This document shows, one piece after another, positions 1-6,238 of a stretch of DNA of 28,364 nucleotides. The position numbers and the translations under genes were made by a program. Position 1 is the first letter of the stretch, and the number at the start of each line of letters is the position of its first letter. Under the pieces are notes generated by a model that had not been told where the DNA came from, did not search any database, and saw only the letters and a program-made list of their open reading frames with translations. The stretch comes from a virus, in IMG/VR virus record IMGVR_UViG_3300042887_001392, positions 1 to 28,364 of that record; one strand, written 5' to 3'.

Positions 1-127
1 TTAATGAACCACTAAATGATCCACTAGTTAAACTATAAGAACCAGTCACACCTAATGAACCTGAAATAATAGCAGATCCAGTAAATGGGAATGTACTTAC
101 TACTGAACCAGTAGCTACTGTTACGTT
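1..127. repeat. Terminal direct repeat (left copy), circular junction
   Basis: Positions 1-127 are identical, base for base, to 28238-28364, the last 127 bases of the window. The repeat lies inside the tail-fibre coding frame, and the codon phase agrees at both ends (a codon starts at 127 and at 28364 on the minus strand). An exact overlap of 127 nt ending at the contig ends is what a de Bruijn assembler leaves on a closed circle with k=127, so I read it as an assembly overlap. A true packaged terminal repeat, or a repeat shared by two fibre genes, cannot be excluded. Confidence 0.93.
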
Positions 128-619
128 AAATGTACTTGCATCTCCTTTAGTGAATGTTATCACATTATTAGTAGCACTAGCTGTAACTAATAATGAACTA
201 GTACTAACTGTAGCACCTGCATTTAAAGCAAAAGAAGCAGTAATAGCTTGAGACGCTGAAGTAGCAAAAGAAGCACTATTTGCTATACTAGCAAAAGAAG
301 CACTGTTTGCAACACTTGCAAATGAGGCACTTGTTGATGTACTAGCAAAAGATGCTGATGTGCTTGTAGAAGCAAATGAAGCAGAAGTAGCATTAGTAGC
401 AAATGAAGCACTTATAGTTGTTAAAGCAAAAGATGATGTTACTGCTTGAGAGGCAGATGTTGCAAATGATGCTGAAGTAGCTGTGTTAGCTAATGAGGCA
501 GTAATATCTAAACTACCTGTGATTTTATCTCCTAATCCATTTTGCAATTCACTACCACTAACCTGTGTTAGAAATTGAAATGAAGAGGAAATGTAAAGAT
601 TGGTTAAATTACGTCCCAT
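1..619 (-). CDS. Tail fibre protein, N-terminal part (gene crosses the circular junction)
   Basis: The minus-strand frame opens at the ATG at 619-617 and stays open to base 1. It then continues in frame at 28237, so this is the first about 206 codons of a 933-residue protein whose remainder is at 26055-28364. After the start MGRNLTNLYISSSFQFL, a block at roughly residues 40-135 is built of degenerate repeats of the type SASFA, with small Ala/Ser/Thr spacers. A GDxSTFNVTV-type segment and a Gly-Ser-rich segment follow. Such Ser/Ala repeats are common in trimeric tail fibres of environmental phages. The gene follows the head-tail connector gene with a 6-nt gap. It has no stop codon before the window edge. 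Confidence 0.85.
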   Translation of the reverse strand, partial: MGRNLTNLYISSSFQFLTQVSGSELQNGLGDKITGSLDITASLANTATSASFATSASQAVTSSFALTTISASFATNATSASFASTSTSASFASTSTSASFASVANSASFASIANSASFATSASQAITASFALNAGATVSTSSLLVTASATNNVITFTKGDASTFNVTVATGSVVSTFPFTGSAIISGSLGVTGSYSLTSGSFSGSL

Positions 620-625
620 TATATA

Positions 626-1261
626 TTAAAAATTAGATACATTGTTCATATAAGCCCTATAAGGGTATTGAGGAAATTGTGGGTAACGAGAATCATAAAC
701 AGGCAATCCACATTCAACAGCTTGATTATAATGATATCCTCTTCCATTTCTACGCATTACAATAGGATTACGATATTGTACTCCAAAGTCTGGATACATT
801 TGTTGTAATTCTACGTTACCATTCAATTCAGGATAGTTACCTTGTTTCTGAATCAAATAGTTAGTTAATCTTTCTTGATAAAATTGTGATTTGTTTTTAA
901 CAGACTCACGTTTTCTATTATACCAAGTACCATCTACTTTTTCACTATTTTCACCACCTGTAGGAGACAACAAACCATTGTTACGTGGTCTGATATAAAT
1001 GTCTTCTAAAGCATAGTAGTATGACAAATATAATAAAGCATTTTGTACATAGTTAAGTACTAATGTTTGATAATCACCTGTTAAGGTATTTGTTTTAATT
1101 TTATCTAAAATTGCTTCATACAATTTAGTACCTAATAAACGCTGAATATCAATGTCCTGTGCTTCACGAACAGCGTTCTTAAGTAATTTACTATCTACGT
1201 TATTATTTATGTCAGTGAATTGACGTAGGTTTTCTTCACTGATTATGAATACATCAGTCAT
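626..1261 (-). CDS. Head-tail connector / neck protein (DUF6712-like)
   Basis: A 211-residue protein starting MTDVFIISEENLRQFTDINN. The N-terminal half is helical, with an ordered pattern (a DxQRLLGTKLYE-like segment near residue 40, then a long aromatic/Leu helix around 65-90 containing YLSYYYALEDIYIRP). This resembles the DUF6712 family found next to portal and capsid genes in Bacteroidota phages, which is thought to be an adaptor joining the portal to the tail. The C-terminal about 65 residues are Pro/Tyr/Gly/Asn-rich and likely extended. Two genes after the portal and just before the fibre is a fitting place for a connector. The family assignment comes from pattern recall and is moderate; a structural role is safer. 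Confidence 0.6.
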   Translation of the reverse strand: MTDVFIISEENLRQFTDINNNVDSKLLKNAVREAQDIDIQRLLGTKLYEAILDKIKTNTLTGDYQTLVLNYVQNALLYLSYYYALEDIYIRPRNNGLLSPTGGENSEKVDGTWYNRKRESVKNKSQFYQERLTNYLIQKQGNYPELNGNVELQQMYPDFGVQYRNPIVMRRNGRGYHYNQAVECGLPVYDSRYPQFPQYPYRAYMNNVSNF

Positions 1262-1279
1262 TGTTTTAGTTTTTAGTTA

Positions 1280-1990
1280 TTATTGTGCTACAACAGTACC
1301 TTGTGGGTTATTAACTGTAATAGCTTGAATTATTGGAGAAGCAACACTTGCTGAATAAGCAGTAAATGTAGTTCCTGTAGGCAATACAAATCCAGTTACT
1401 CCTAAAGCACTACCTGATACAGTAATATTAGCATCAGCAGTAGCTGTAATTGTAGTAAATGAACCTGTTACAATACCTGAACCAGCAGGTCCGTACATTG
1501 TAGCACCACCAAAAGTAAGTGTTGTACTACCTGATACTGCTGTATATTGAGTGTTCAAATTATAGGCATTATCATAGCTACCTGTTAATCCAACAGAGAA
1601 CAATAAACCAGTAGATGCTGAAACAGCACTTGTAATACCTTGTAATCCTGAATATGCTGTAGCACTATTAGCGGCTGAAGCAGAAGTATTAAATACCGCA
1701 GAGGCAGTAGCTGTAAAATTAGCAGCGCTAGTATTAAATGGAACATCATTAATGTAAATGGTATCTGCTGTATTTGCAGGATCTGTTGAACCTGAATAGA
1801 ATACAACTTTAGTTCCATCTACAGAAAATGCTGTAACACCTGCTGCTCTTAATGATGCAGTAGCTGATGAAGATACATAAGCGTCAAAATAGCTAGCTGA
1901 AACAAACGTAATATCAAAATTAGTAGTTGCGGGAGTAGCTAGTTGACCTGTATTTGCGGGGGTAGTTCCGCTGATGACTTGAATTGGCAT
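1280..1990 (-). CDS. Ser/Thr/Ala-rich putative structural protein
   Basis: A 236-residue protein starting MPIQVISGTTPANTG. It is very rich in Ser, Thr, Ala and Gly, with alternating hydrophobic residues suggesting beta structure, and has no cysteine, signal peptide or membrane segment. It sits between the portal gene (22-nt gap) and the connector gene (18-nt gap), within the head/neck block. Its composition resembles the fibre and adhesin proteins more than its neighbours. A capsid decoration, neck whisker or tail-associated protein would fit the position, but I recognise no family. The long overlapping frame at 1585-1818 is a composition shadow. Confidence 0.7.
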   Translation of the reverse strand: MPIQVISGTTPANTGQLATPATTNFDITFVSASYFDAYVSSSATASLRAAGVTAFSVDGTKVVFYSGSTDPANTADTIYINDVPFNTSAANFTATASAVFNTSASAANSATAYSGLQGITSAVSASTGLLFSVGLTGSYDNAYNLNTQYTAVSGSTTLTFGGATMYGPAGSGIVTGSFTTITATADANITVSGSALGVTGFVLPTGTTFTAYSASVASPIIQAITVNNPQGTVVAQ

Positions 1991-2011
1991 AGTTTTATAT
2001 TTTTAAAATTT

Positions 2012-3268
2012 TTAGTTAATTGGTTGTTCTTGTCCGGCTTGATTAATGTTAGGATCGTTAACTCTATCGGCACGTTCAATTTGTGCCTCTAACATATTAT
2101 CTTCACCTACTTCACTGTCTTGTCCTGTTACTACATCAACAACTTCCTCATCATCACTGTATAAGTTTAATTGCTGAATACCTAAAACATAATCACTACC
2201 AAAATTAATTTTTAAAATCTCATCAAAACAATCTAAGATTGCTTGTTGGAATGGTTTGATTACTGTATTAGTGAATAACAAATATGCCTCACTAGTTTCT
2301 GTTCTACCACCTAATTGACCTTCGGTTTTGATACCTAACATCATAGGAGATGTAATACGGTGAGCAGTTAATATTTTTTGCGTTACTAAGTCGTTTATAG
2401 TTGTATAATAAACGTCTGTTCCGTTTGAGTCGATAGGGGTTATGATTGGTGCATTATCTGGACTATCAACGTCCATATAAATTAATGAACCAGCATTTTC
2501 TGTACCACCGTATTGACTGCGAAGCATTATTTCAATTGCTTCTCTTTCTTCCTCATTTGCATTAGTGAATGTGGTAATAGCAAGAGAAGGTACAACACCA
2601 TTAGTAATGTTGTTAAGGTGAAAATTGTCAATTTGTGCATCTAATTCAATTACTTTTAAAGCACCTACATAATCAGGTACAGGATAATACTTCATACCTG
2701 GACGATAGGCTTCATAAACGTAAATTTGAGATGGTTCTTCGTCTTTTTTTAATGGATTATATACAGGTAAAAATGGGATATCTTCTAATGATTGGTTAAC
2801 ATATGAACTTACGCCATTCCATTCATCCCAAATGTAGTAACCTGGAATCTTACCTCTAAAGTTTTTTTCTTTAGCACGTAAGTATGAAAAATCAATGTGG
2901 TATACTTCAGCAATCTTGCTTCTATCTTTAGACCAGATTACTTCCAAAGCAAACCCACCAAATAATTTAAGATCTTTAGCTACTTTTTTAAGCAAATCAT
3001 TCCAAGATTCACCTTCAAAGTTTGCAAAATCTAATGTCTCAGGTTTATCACTTGTTAAACCATTACCTACAATTGAGTCAACTGTAGCATTGATACAAGT
3101 TCCGTGAATTGATGAATAGTTCATCAAATCGATTAATTTGTTAGGAAAACCATTGTCAGCTCCAAAACTAATATAGAATTGATTCTTACGCTCTATTAAA
3201 CTAATACGTTGGTTAGTTTGAACATTACGTGGAATAGTTTTGAATGTATATTTTTTATTTTCACTCAT
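2012..3268 (-). CDS. Portal protein
   Basis: A 418-residue protein. The portal forms the dodecameric ring at one capsid vertex through which DNA enters and leaves. It has the outline of SPP1/HK97-type portals. An N-terminal segment binds near a FGADNGFPNKLIDLMNYSS-like stretch (residues about 34-52). The core alternates short beta strands and helices (LFGGFALEVIWSKD, then IYVYEAYRPG). A long stem helix region follows (DLVTQKILTAHRITSPMMLGI, about 295-315), and the C-terminal tail is acidic. The length is typical. Unusually, it is downstream of the capsid gene here instead of just after the terminase. The start is an ATG 2 nt after the previous gene's stop. Confidence 0.82.
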   Translation of the reverse strand: MSENKKYTFKTIPRNVQTNQRISLIERKNQFYISFGADNGFPNKLIDLMNYSSIHGTCINATVDSIVGNGLTSDKPETLDFANFEGESWNDLLKKVAKDLKLFGGFALEVIWSKDRSKIAEVYHIDFSYLRAKEKNFRGKIPGYYIWDEWNGVSSYVNQSLEDIPFLPVYNPLKKDEEPSQIYVYEAYRPGMKYYPVPDYVGALKVIELDAQIDNFHLNNITNGVVPSLAITTFTNANEEEREAIEIMLRSQYGGTENAGSLIYMDVDSPDNAPIITPIDSNGTDVYYTTINDLVTQKILTAHRITSPMMLGIKTEGQLGGRTETSEAYLLFTNTVIKPFQQAILDCFDEILKINFGSDYVLGIQQLNLYSDDEEVVDVVTGQDSEVGEDNMLEAQIERADRVNDPNINQAGQEQPIN

Positions 3269-3270
3269 TA

Positions 3271-3720
3271 TTATGGATAATTATAGGTAGTATAAGTACC
3301 TCCGTTTGCTGGTAATAAATATGTGGTTGTAGTTACTCCATTGCTGCCTGAAATAAATGCTCTGTCAGTTGACAATAAAACAGTTTTATTAAATCCTCCA
3401 CTTCCATCCCATTCAACATTAGTGTTAGTCCATAATGTATTTTGTGATCCCCAAGTGCCTAAACCAACACCTGTAAATTCCCAAATATTAACATCATATT
3501 GTCCTGATGCTGTTGGTAAAGTTGAACCAGATACTTGAAATACTAACCAAGGATTTGTAGGACCAGGAGTATTAATTAAAGTAGCAACAACATTGCTTTT
3601 TTTAGAATAATCGTATGATTGAGTAAAGTCAAGTAATACTTGAGTTGTACCAAGTGATGCTGTGACATCAGGGTAAACTGCACTTGAATTTGTAGTAGAT
3701 GAAACGTTTAACTGTAGCAT
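3271..3720 (-). CDS. Small structural protein of the head/neck block, unknown
   Basis: A 149-residue protein starting MLQLNVSSTTNSSAVYPDVT. It has a beta-rich pattern with motifs LLDFTQSYDYSKKSN and NPWLVFQVSGSTLP (about residues 30-70), then an aromatic/Gly/Thr-rich C-terminus. The mix of short beta strands, Ser/Thr/Gly and no charged helices is typical of an exposed jelly-roll-like or fibre-attached domain. It lies between the probable tail tube gene and the portal. A strong stem-loop precedes it (3732-3776), so its expression may be uncoupled from the capsid genes. I do not recognise a named family; a decoration or neck protein is a guess from position. Confidence 0.7.
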   Translation of the reverse strand: MLQLNVSSTTNSSAVYPDVTASLGTTQVLLDFTQSYDYSKKSNVVATLINTPGPTNPWLVFQVSGSTLPTASGQYDVNIWEFTGVGLGTWGSQNTLWTNTNVEWDGSGGFNKTVLLSTDRAFISGSNGVTTTTYLLPANGGTYTTYNYP

Positions 3721-3731
3721 AGTTTACTTTC

Positions 3732-3776
3732 AACCAAGTAGGGGGTTACGCATTTAAGCGCAACCCCCTTTTGGTT
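3732..3776 (+). terminator. Long two-part stem-loop between structural genes (terminator-like on + strand)
   Basis: AACCAA (3732-3737) pairs with TTGGTT (3771-3776). Inside it GGGGGTT (3741-3747) pairs with AACCCCC (3762-3768) and CGC with GCG, around the loop ATTTAA. On the plus strand the inner stem is followed by TTTT and then a T-rich stretch, the classical intrinsic terminator layout. The flanking genes are on the minus strand, where no T run follows. For the sense mRNA it is more likely a processing or 3'-protecting hairpin after the capsid and tube genes; for antisense RNA it would be a stop. Confidence 0.6.
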
Positions 3777-3787
3777 TATTTTAAAGA

Positions 3788-4351
3788 TTAGAGAGATCCT
3801 GAGTAAGAGGTAATTGTAATACCACTTAAAGAACCAGTGAAGGAAGTAGCTGAACCACTAACCTCTGAAGCAGGGTTAGGCTCGTTTCCTGAGAATACCA
3901 AGTTATAACCGTTCAAATCGCTGAACGCAGTTCCAGTTTGACTGGTACCACTCAACAATTGAGCGCCGTTTACTTGGCCCATCAAGAACCAACGAGCGGC
4001 TCCTGTTTCACTACCATTATTAGTTTCAATAATAATTGATAGGTTAGGGTTTTGTGCTAATACTCTTACTTGGTTACGAGTCGCAGTTTGCATCTTGAAG
4101 AATACAGCGTTACAAGTTTGATTGTAAACTACTGTACCATTTTCAGGAGTTGCTACTATCTCTTCACTATAATTAGACGTTTGACGGAATAATTGGAATT
4201 GATAGAAGATACCTGAACCAGTAATCCCAGTAATTAAACCTTGAGACCCTGTGATGTTAGAGATCGAACCAGATAAGATGTAGATATTTTTAATACCACC
4301 CGTATTGTCACGACAACCGAGTTGAAATCCTGATGTTATAGCGCAAGGCAT
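3788..4351 (-). CDS. Putative major tail tube protein
   Basis: A 187-residue protein starting MPCAITSGFQLGCRDNTGGI. The opening pattern (Cys, then Gly, then a CRDxxGG segment followed by a beta strand) and the late pattern RWFLMGQVNGAQLLSG, FSDLNGYNLVFSGNEP resemble structural proteins next to the capsid gene in many Bacteroidota phages. The second part looks like the tail-tube signature in which a conserved strand repeats as Gly-Tyr-x-Leu-x-Phe-x-Gly-x-Glu. Codon use leans to TTC, AAC, AAG and TTG as in the capsid gene, suggesting high expression, as expected for a tube subunit present in many copies. It follows the capsid gene by 39 nt. The tube role is an inference; a decoration protein is the alternative. 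Confidence 0.55.
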   Translation of the reverse strand: MPCAITSGFQLGCRDNTGGIKNIYILSGSISNITGSQGLITGITGSGIFYQFQLFRQTSNYSEEIVATPENGTVVYNQTCNAVFFKMQTATRNQVRVLAQNPNLSIIIETNNGSETGAARWFLMGQVNGAQLLSGTSQTGTAFSDLNGYNLVFSGNEPNPASEVSGSATSFTGSLSGITITSYSGSL

Positions 4352-4390
4352 AATATTATATCTTTCTGATTTTAAATGTTAAACAATAGA

Positions 4391-5332
4391 TTAGGCTTCA
4401 GCGCTAACCCAGAATTCAGGATAAGCAATGTTAACTCCTAATTTGGTAGAAATACGGTGACGCAAGGTGTCAGTATTGATATCATACCACAATTGGAATT
4501 CAGTGAAATCGCTCAATAAATCTGTACCAGCGACGATTTGCTTAGCAGGACCAAACTTAATGGTATTTACACCTTGCAAACCAATAGTACCTACTACAGT
4601 TACGTTAGGTTGGAAAGGATACTTCATTTCATACAAACCAGGACGGTTAGTAACAGAAGCTGGATCGAAATAGAAGTTGTTAGCAGTACGCAAAGCAGTC
4701 AAGTAGTTACGGAATAAAGTAACACTCATGAAGAAAGTTAAATCTTCTCTGTCAGCAACATCAGCACTTGAGGTAGCGATCATTCCGTCCATAGTGGTCA
4801 AAATGTTAGCAGCTGAACCTGAAGCAGCGATGAATGGGAAACGAATAACACCTGCAGTTGAAGAACTGATAGTTACGTTCAAACCGTTTACAGCACAAGT
4901 TCCACCGAAGGTAGAAGCTGAACCTGAAACTTGCTGCCACAAGAATTGGTCGTTTGCTTTTTGGAATTGGTTTACTAACAATTCGCTGTACTGAGTAGCT
5001 AATGCGAAAGTTTCGTTGTAAGAACCTGGAGCCAAAGCAGAGATACCTAAGTATTTCTTATCTAAGTCTTTCAAGCACAATGCATCGAATGAAGTACGAG
5101 GACAAACCTCAATTGTACGTTGGGTAAAAGTAGCTGATCCAGAGGCAGTGCTTACGCAAGTACCATTCTGCATATACAAGCTAACTTCGAAAAGGTTAAT
5201 AGGCTCTTGGTATTTAACACCTTCTTGAATGGTGATATATTCCATTGTTGAACCAGCATAAACCATCTTGATGATCAACTCACCAGCAACCTGGTTGTTG
5301 AAGTCGGATAGAGCGGCGACGTTTAATGACAT
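4391..5332 (-). CDS. Major capsid protein
   Basis: A 313-residue protein starting MSLNVAALSDFNNQVAGELI. Evidence is mainly context and composition. It directly follows a scaffold-like gene, has a length suited to a small HK97-fold subunit, mixes helices (about residues 115-135, an FALATQYSELLVNQFQKAND-type spine helix) with beta segments, and ends in conserved aromatic residues (PEFWVS). Codon choice is shifted to TTC, AAC, AAG and TTG compared with neighbours such as the tape measure, which fits a very highly expressed gene. I see no separate delta domain at the N-terminus; scaffolding is supplied by the upstream gene. The protein has four to five cysteines, which is somewhat unusual. Confidence 0.75.
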   Translation of the reverse strand: MSLNVAALSDFNNQVAGELIIKMVYAGSTMEYITIQEGVKYQEPINLFEVSLYMQNGTCVSTASGSATFTQRTIEVCPRTSFDALCLKDLDKKYLGISALAPGSYNETFALATQYSELLVNQFQKANDQFLWQQVSGSASTFGGTCAVNGLNVTISSSTAGVIRFPFIAASGSAANILTTMDGMIATSSADVADREDLTFFMSVTLFRNYLTALRTANNFYFDPASVTNRPGLYEMKYPFQPNVTVVGTIGLQGVNTIKFGPAKQIVAGTDLLSDFTEFQLWYDINTDTLRHRISTKLGVNIAYPEFWVSAEA

Positions 5333-5358
5333 AATTGTATTGTTTTAATTGTTAGGGG

Positions 5359-6066
5359 TTATTTGTTTTTATTTTTAAGTAATTCAGCCATAACTTTCAT
5401 TTGTTTGGCTTTCAATGAATCTCCACCGAATGTATCTTTTTTAACATCAGCAGACATCATAGTTTTATCTTTAGCAGGAGACTTCATAAATTCTTCCATT
5501 TTAGTCTTCATTGACTTCATTTCTTCTTTGATACCAGCGATTTCAGAAGCGATAGTTTCGTCGATAGCCATCTTAACTTTTTTCATCATTTCGGCTTCAA
5601 CTTCAGCTTCAGTTTTAACTGGGCCAGTCAATGTAGATACTGGAACATTAGTTTCAGTTACTGCATTTTGAGGAGTAGTACCTTCAACATTTGAAATTGA
5701 TTCTTTAGCAGCAAATGCTTCTTCAACAGCAGCGTTAGCTTGATCTTCAACTACACCTAATCCATCTTCCATAGACATTTCTTCTTCAGTTTTACCTTCA
5801 GGAGAAACAATTTCTACTACAGATGAACCTTCAGTTTTAATCATAGTACCATCTTCTAATTTGTGGTATCCATCGGGAGCGAGGCTTTCTTGGCCTTCTT
5901 TGGTTACAACTTTAACTTCGTCGCCTACTTTCAAAGTATCACCAGGGAAAACGATTTTGAACGCTTTGTTCTCATCAAATACTTCACCAAATGCTTCTTT
6001 TACAGGAGTTTTATCAACTAAGCCAAAGTGTTGTTTAACCAACTCTTTTAATTGTTCTTTGTTCAT
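5359..6066 (-). CDS. Capsid scaffolding-like protein
   Basis: A 235-residue, highly acidic and Lys-rich protein without aromatic clusters. Residues about 40-90 form a small beta domain (FPGDTLKVGDEVKVVTKEG, DGYHKLEDGTMIKTEG). The middle is acidic and disordered. Residues about 150-195 form a Lys/Glu/Met-rich coiled coil (EAEVEAEMMKKVKMAIDET onward), and the C-terminus is basic. This layout (disordered middle, long coiled coil, basic tail that could touch the capsid shell) and the place immediately before the capsid gene and after the protease fit a scaffold removed by the XkdF protease. No database family is claimed. The start is an ATG in an A/T-only leader. Confidence 0.65.
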   Translation of the reverse strand: MNKEQLKELVKQHFGLVDKTPVKEAFGEVFDENKAFKIVFPGDTLKVGDEVKVVTKEGQESLAPDGYHKLEDGTMIKTEGSSVVEIVSPEGKTEEEMSMEDGLGVVEDQANAAVEEAFAAKESISNVEGTTPQNAVTETNVPVSTLTGPVKTEAEVEAEMMKKVKMAIDETIASEIAGIKEEMKSMKTKMEEFMKSPAKDKTMMSADVKKDTFGGDSLKAKQMKVMAELLKNKNK

Positions 6067-6110
6067 AATTAATTAATTTGATTATAAATATATAAATAAG
6101 GTTGTTAAAT

Positions 6111-6236
6111 TTATTTTTTTGCTTGAGCATAGCAAATTGCTGATGCTTGTCTTACAGGATATTCTTTTCGCAATTTAGCTATGCATTTTGCGATAAATTC
6201 GTCTTTAGGTTCAGCACCACGTTTAGGTATAGGCAT
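6111..6236 (-). CDS. 41-aa conserved-type small basic protein
   Basis: A short frame with an ATG at 6236 and TAA at 6113-6111. The product begins MPIPKRGAEPKDEFIAKC and ends AICYAQAKK. It fills the gap between the protease (starts 2 nt after the protease stop) and the scaffold. The two cysteines, the PKxxEFIAKCIAKL helix and the xxQASAICYAQ ending resemble tiny proteins that accompany protease and capsid genes in Bacteroidota phages (pattern MPxPK...F...C...QAxAICY). Function is unknown. Good coding signals are the tight packing, lack of alternative genes and family-like sequence. Confidence 0.7.
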   Translation of the reverse strand: MPIPKRGAEPKDEFIAKCIAKLRKEYPVRQASAICYAQAKK

Positions 6237-6238
6237 AA

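Noticed and set aside
1-127. Biological packaged terminal repeat
   Set aside because: The repeat is inside a coding gene far from terS/terL and has exactly the length of a common assembly k-mer, so an assembly overlap is the simpler explanation.
200-500. CRISPR-like regular repeats
   Set aside because: The repeats are short, degenerate, in codon phase and without unique spacers of equal length; they are fibre peptide repeats.
1585-1818. Leu/Ile/Gln-rich frame on the minus strand inside the 236-aa gene
   Set aside because: It is an out-of-frame reading of a Ser/Thr/Ala-rich gene with no family pattern.
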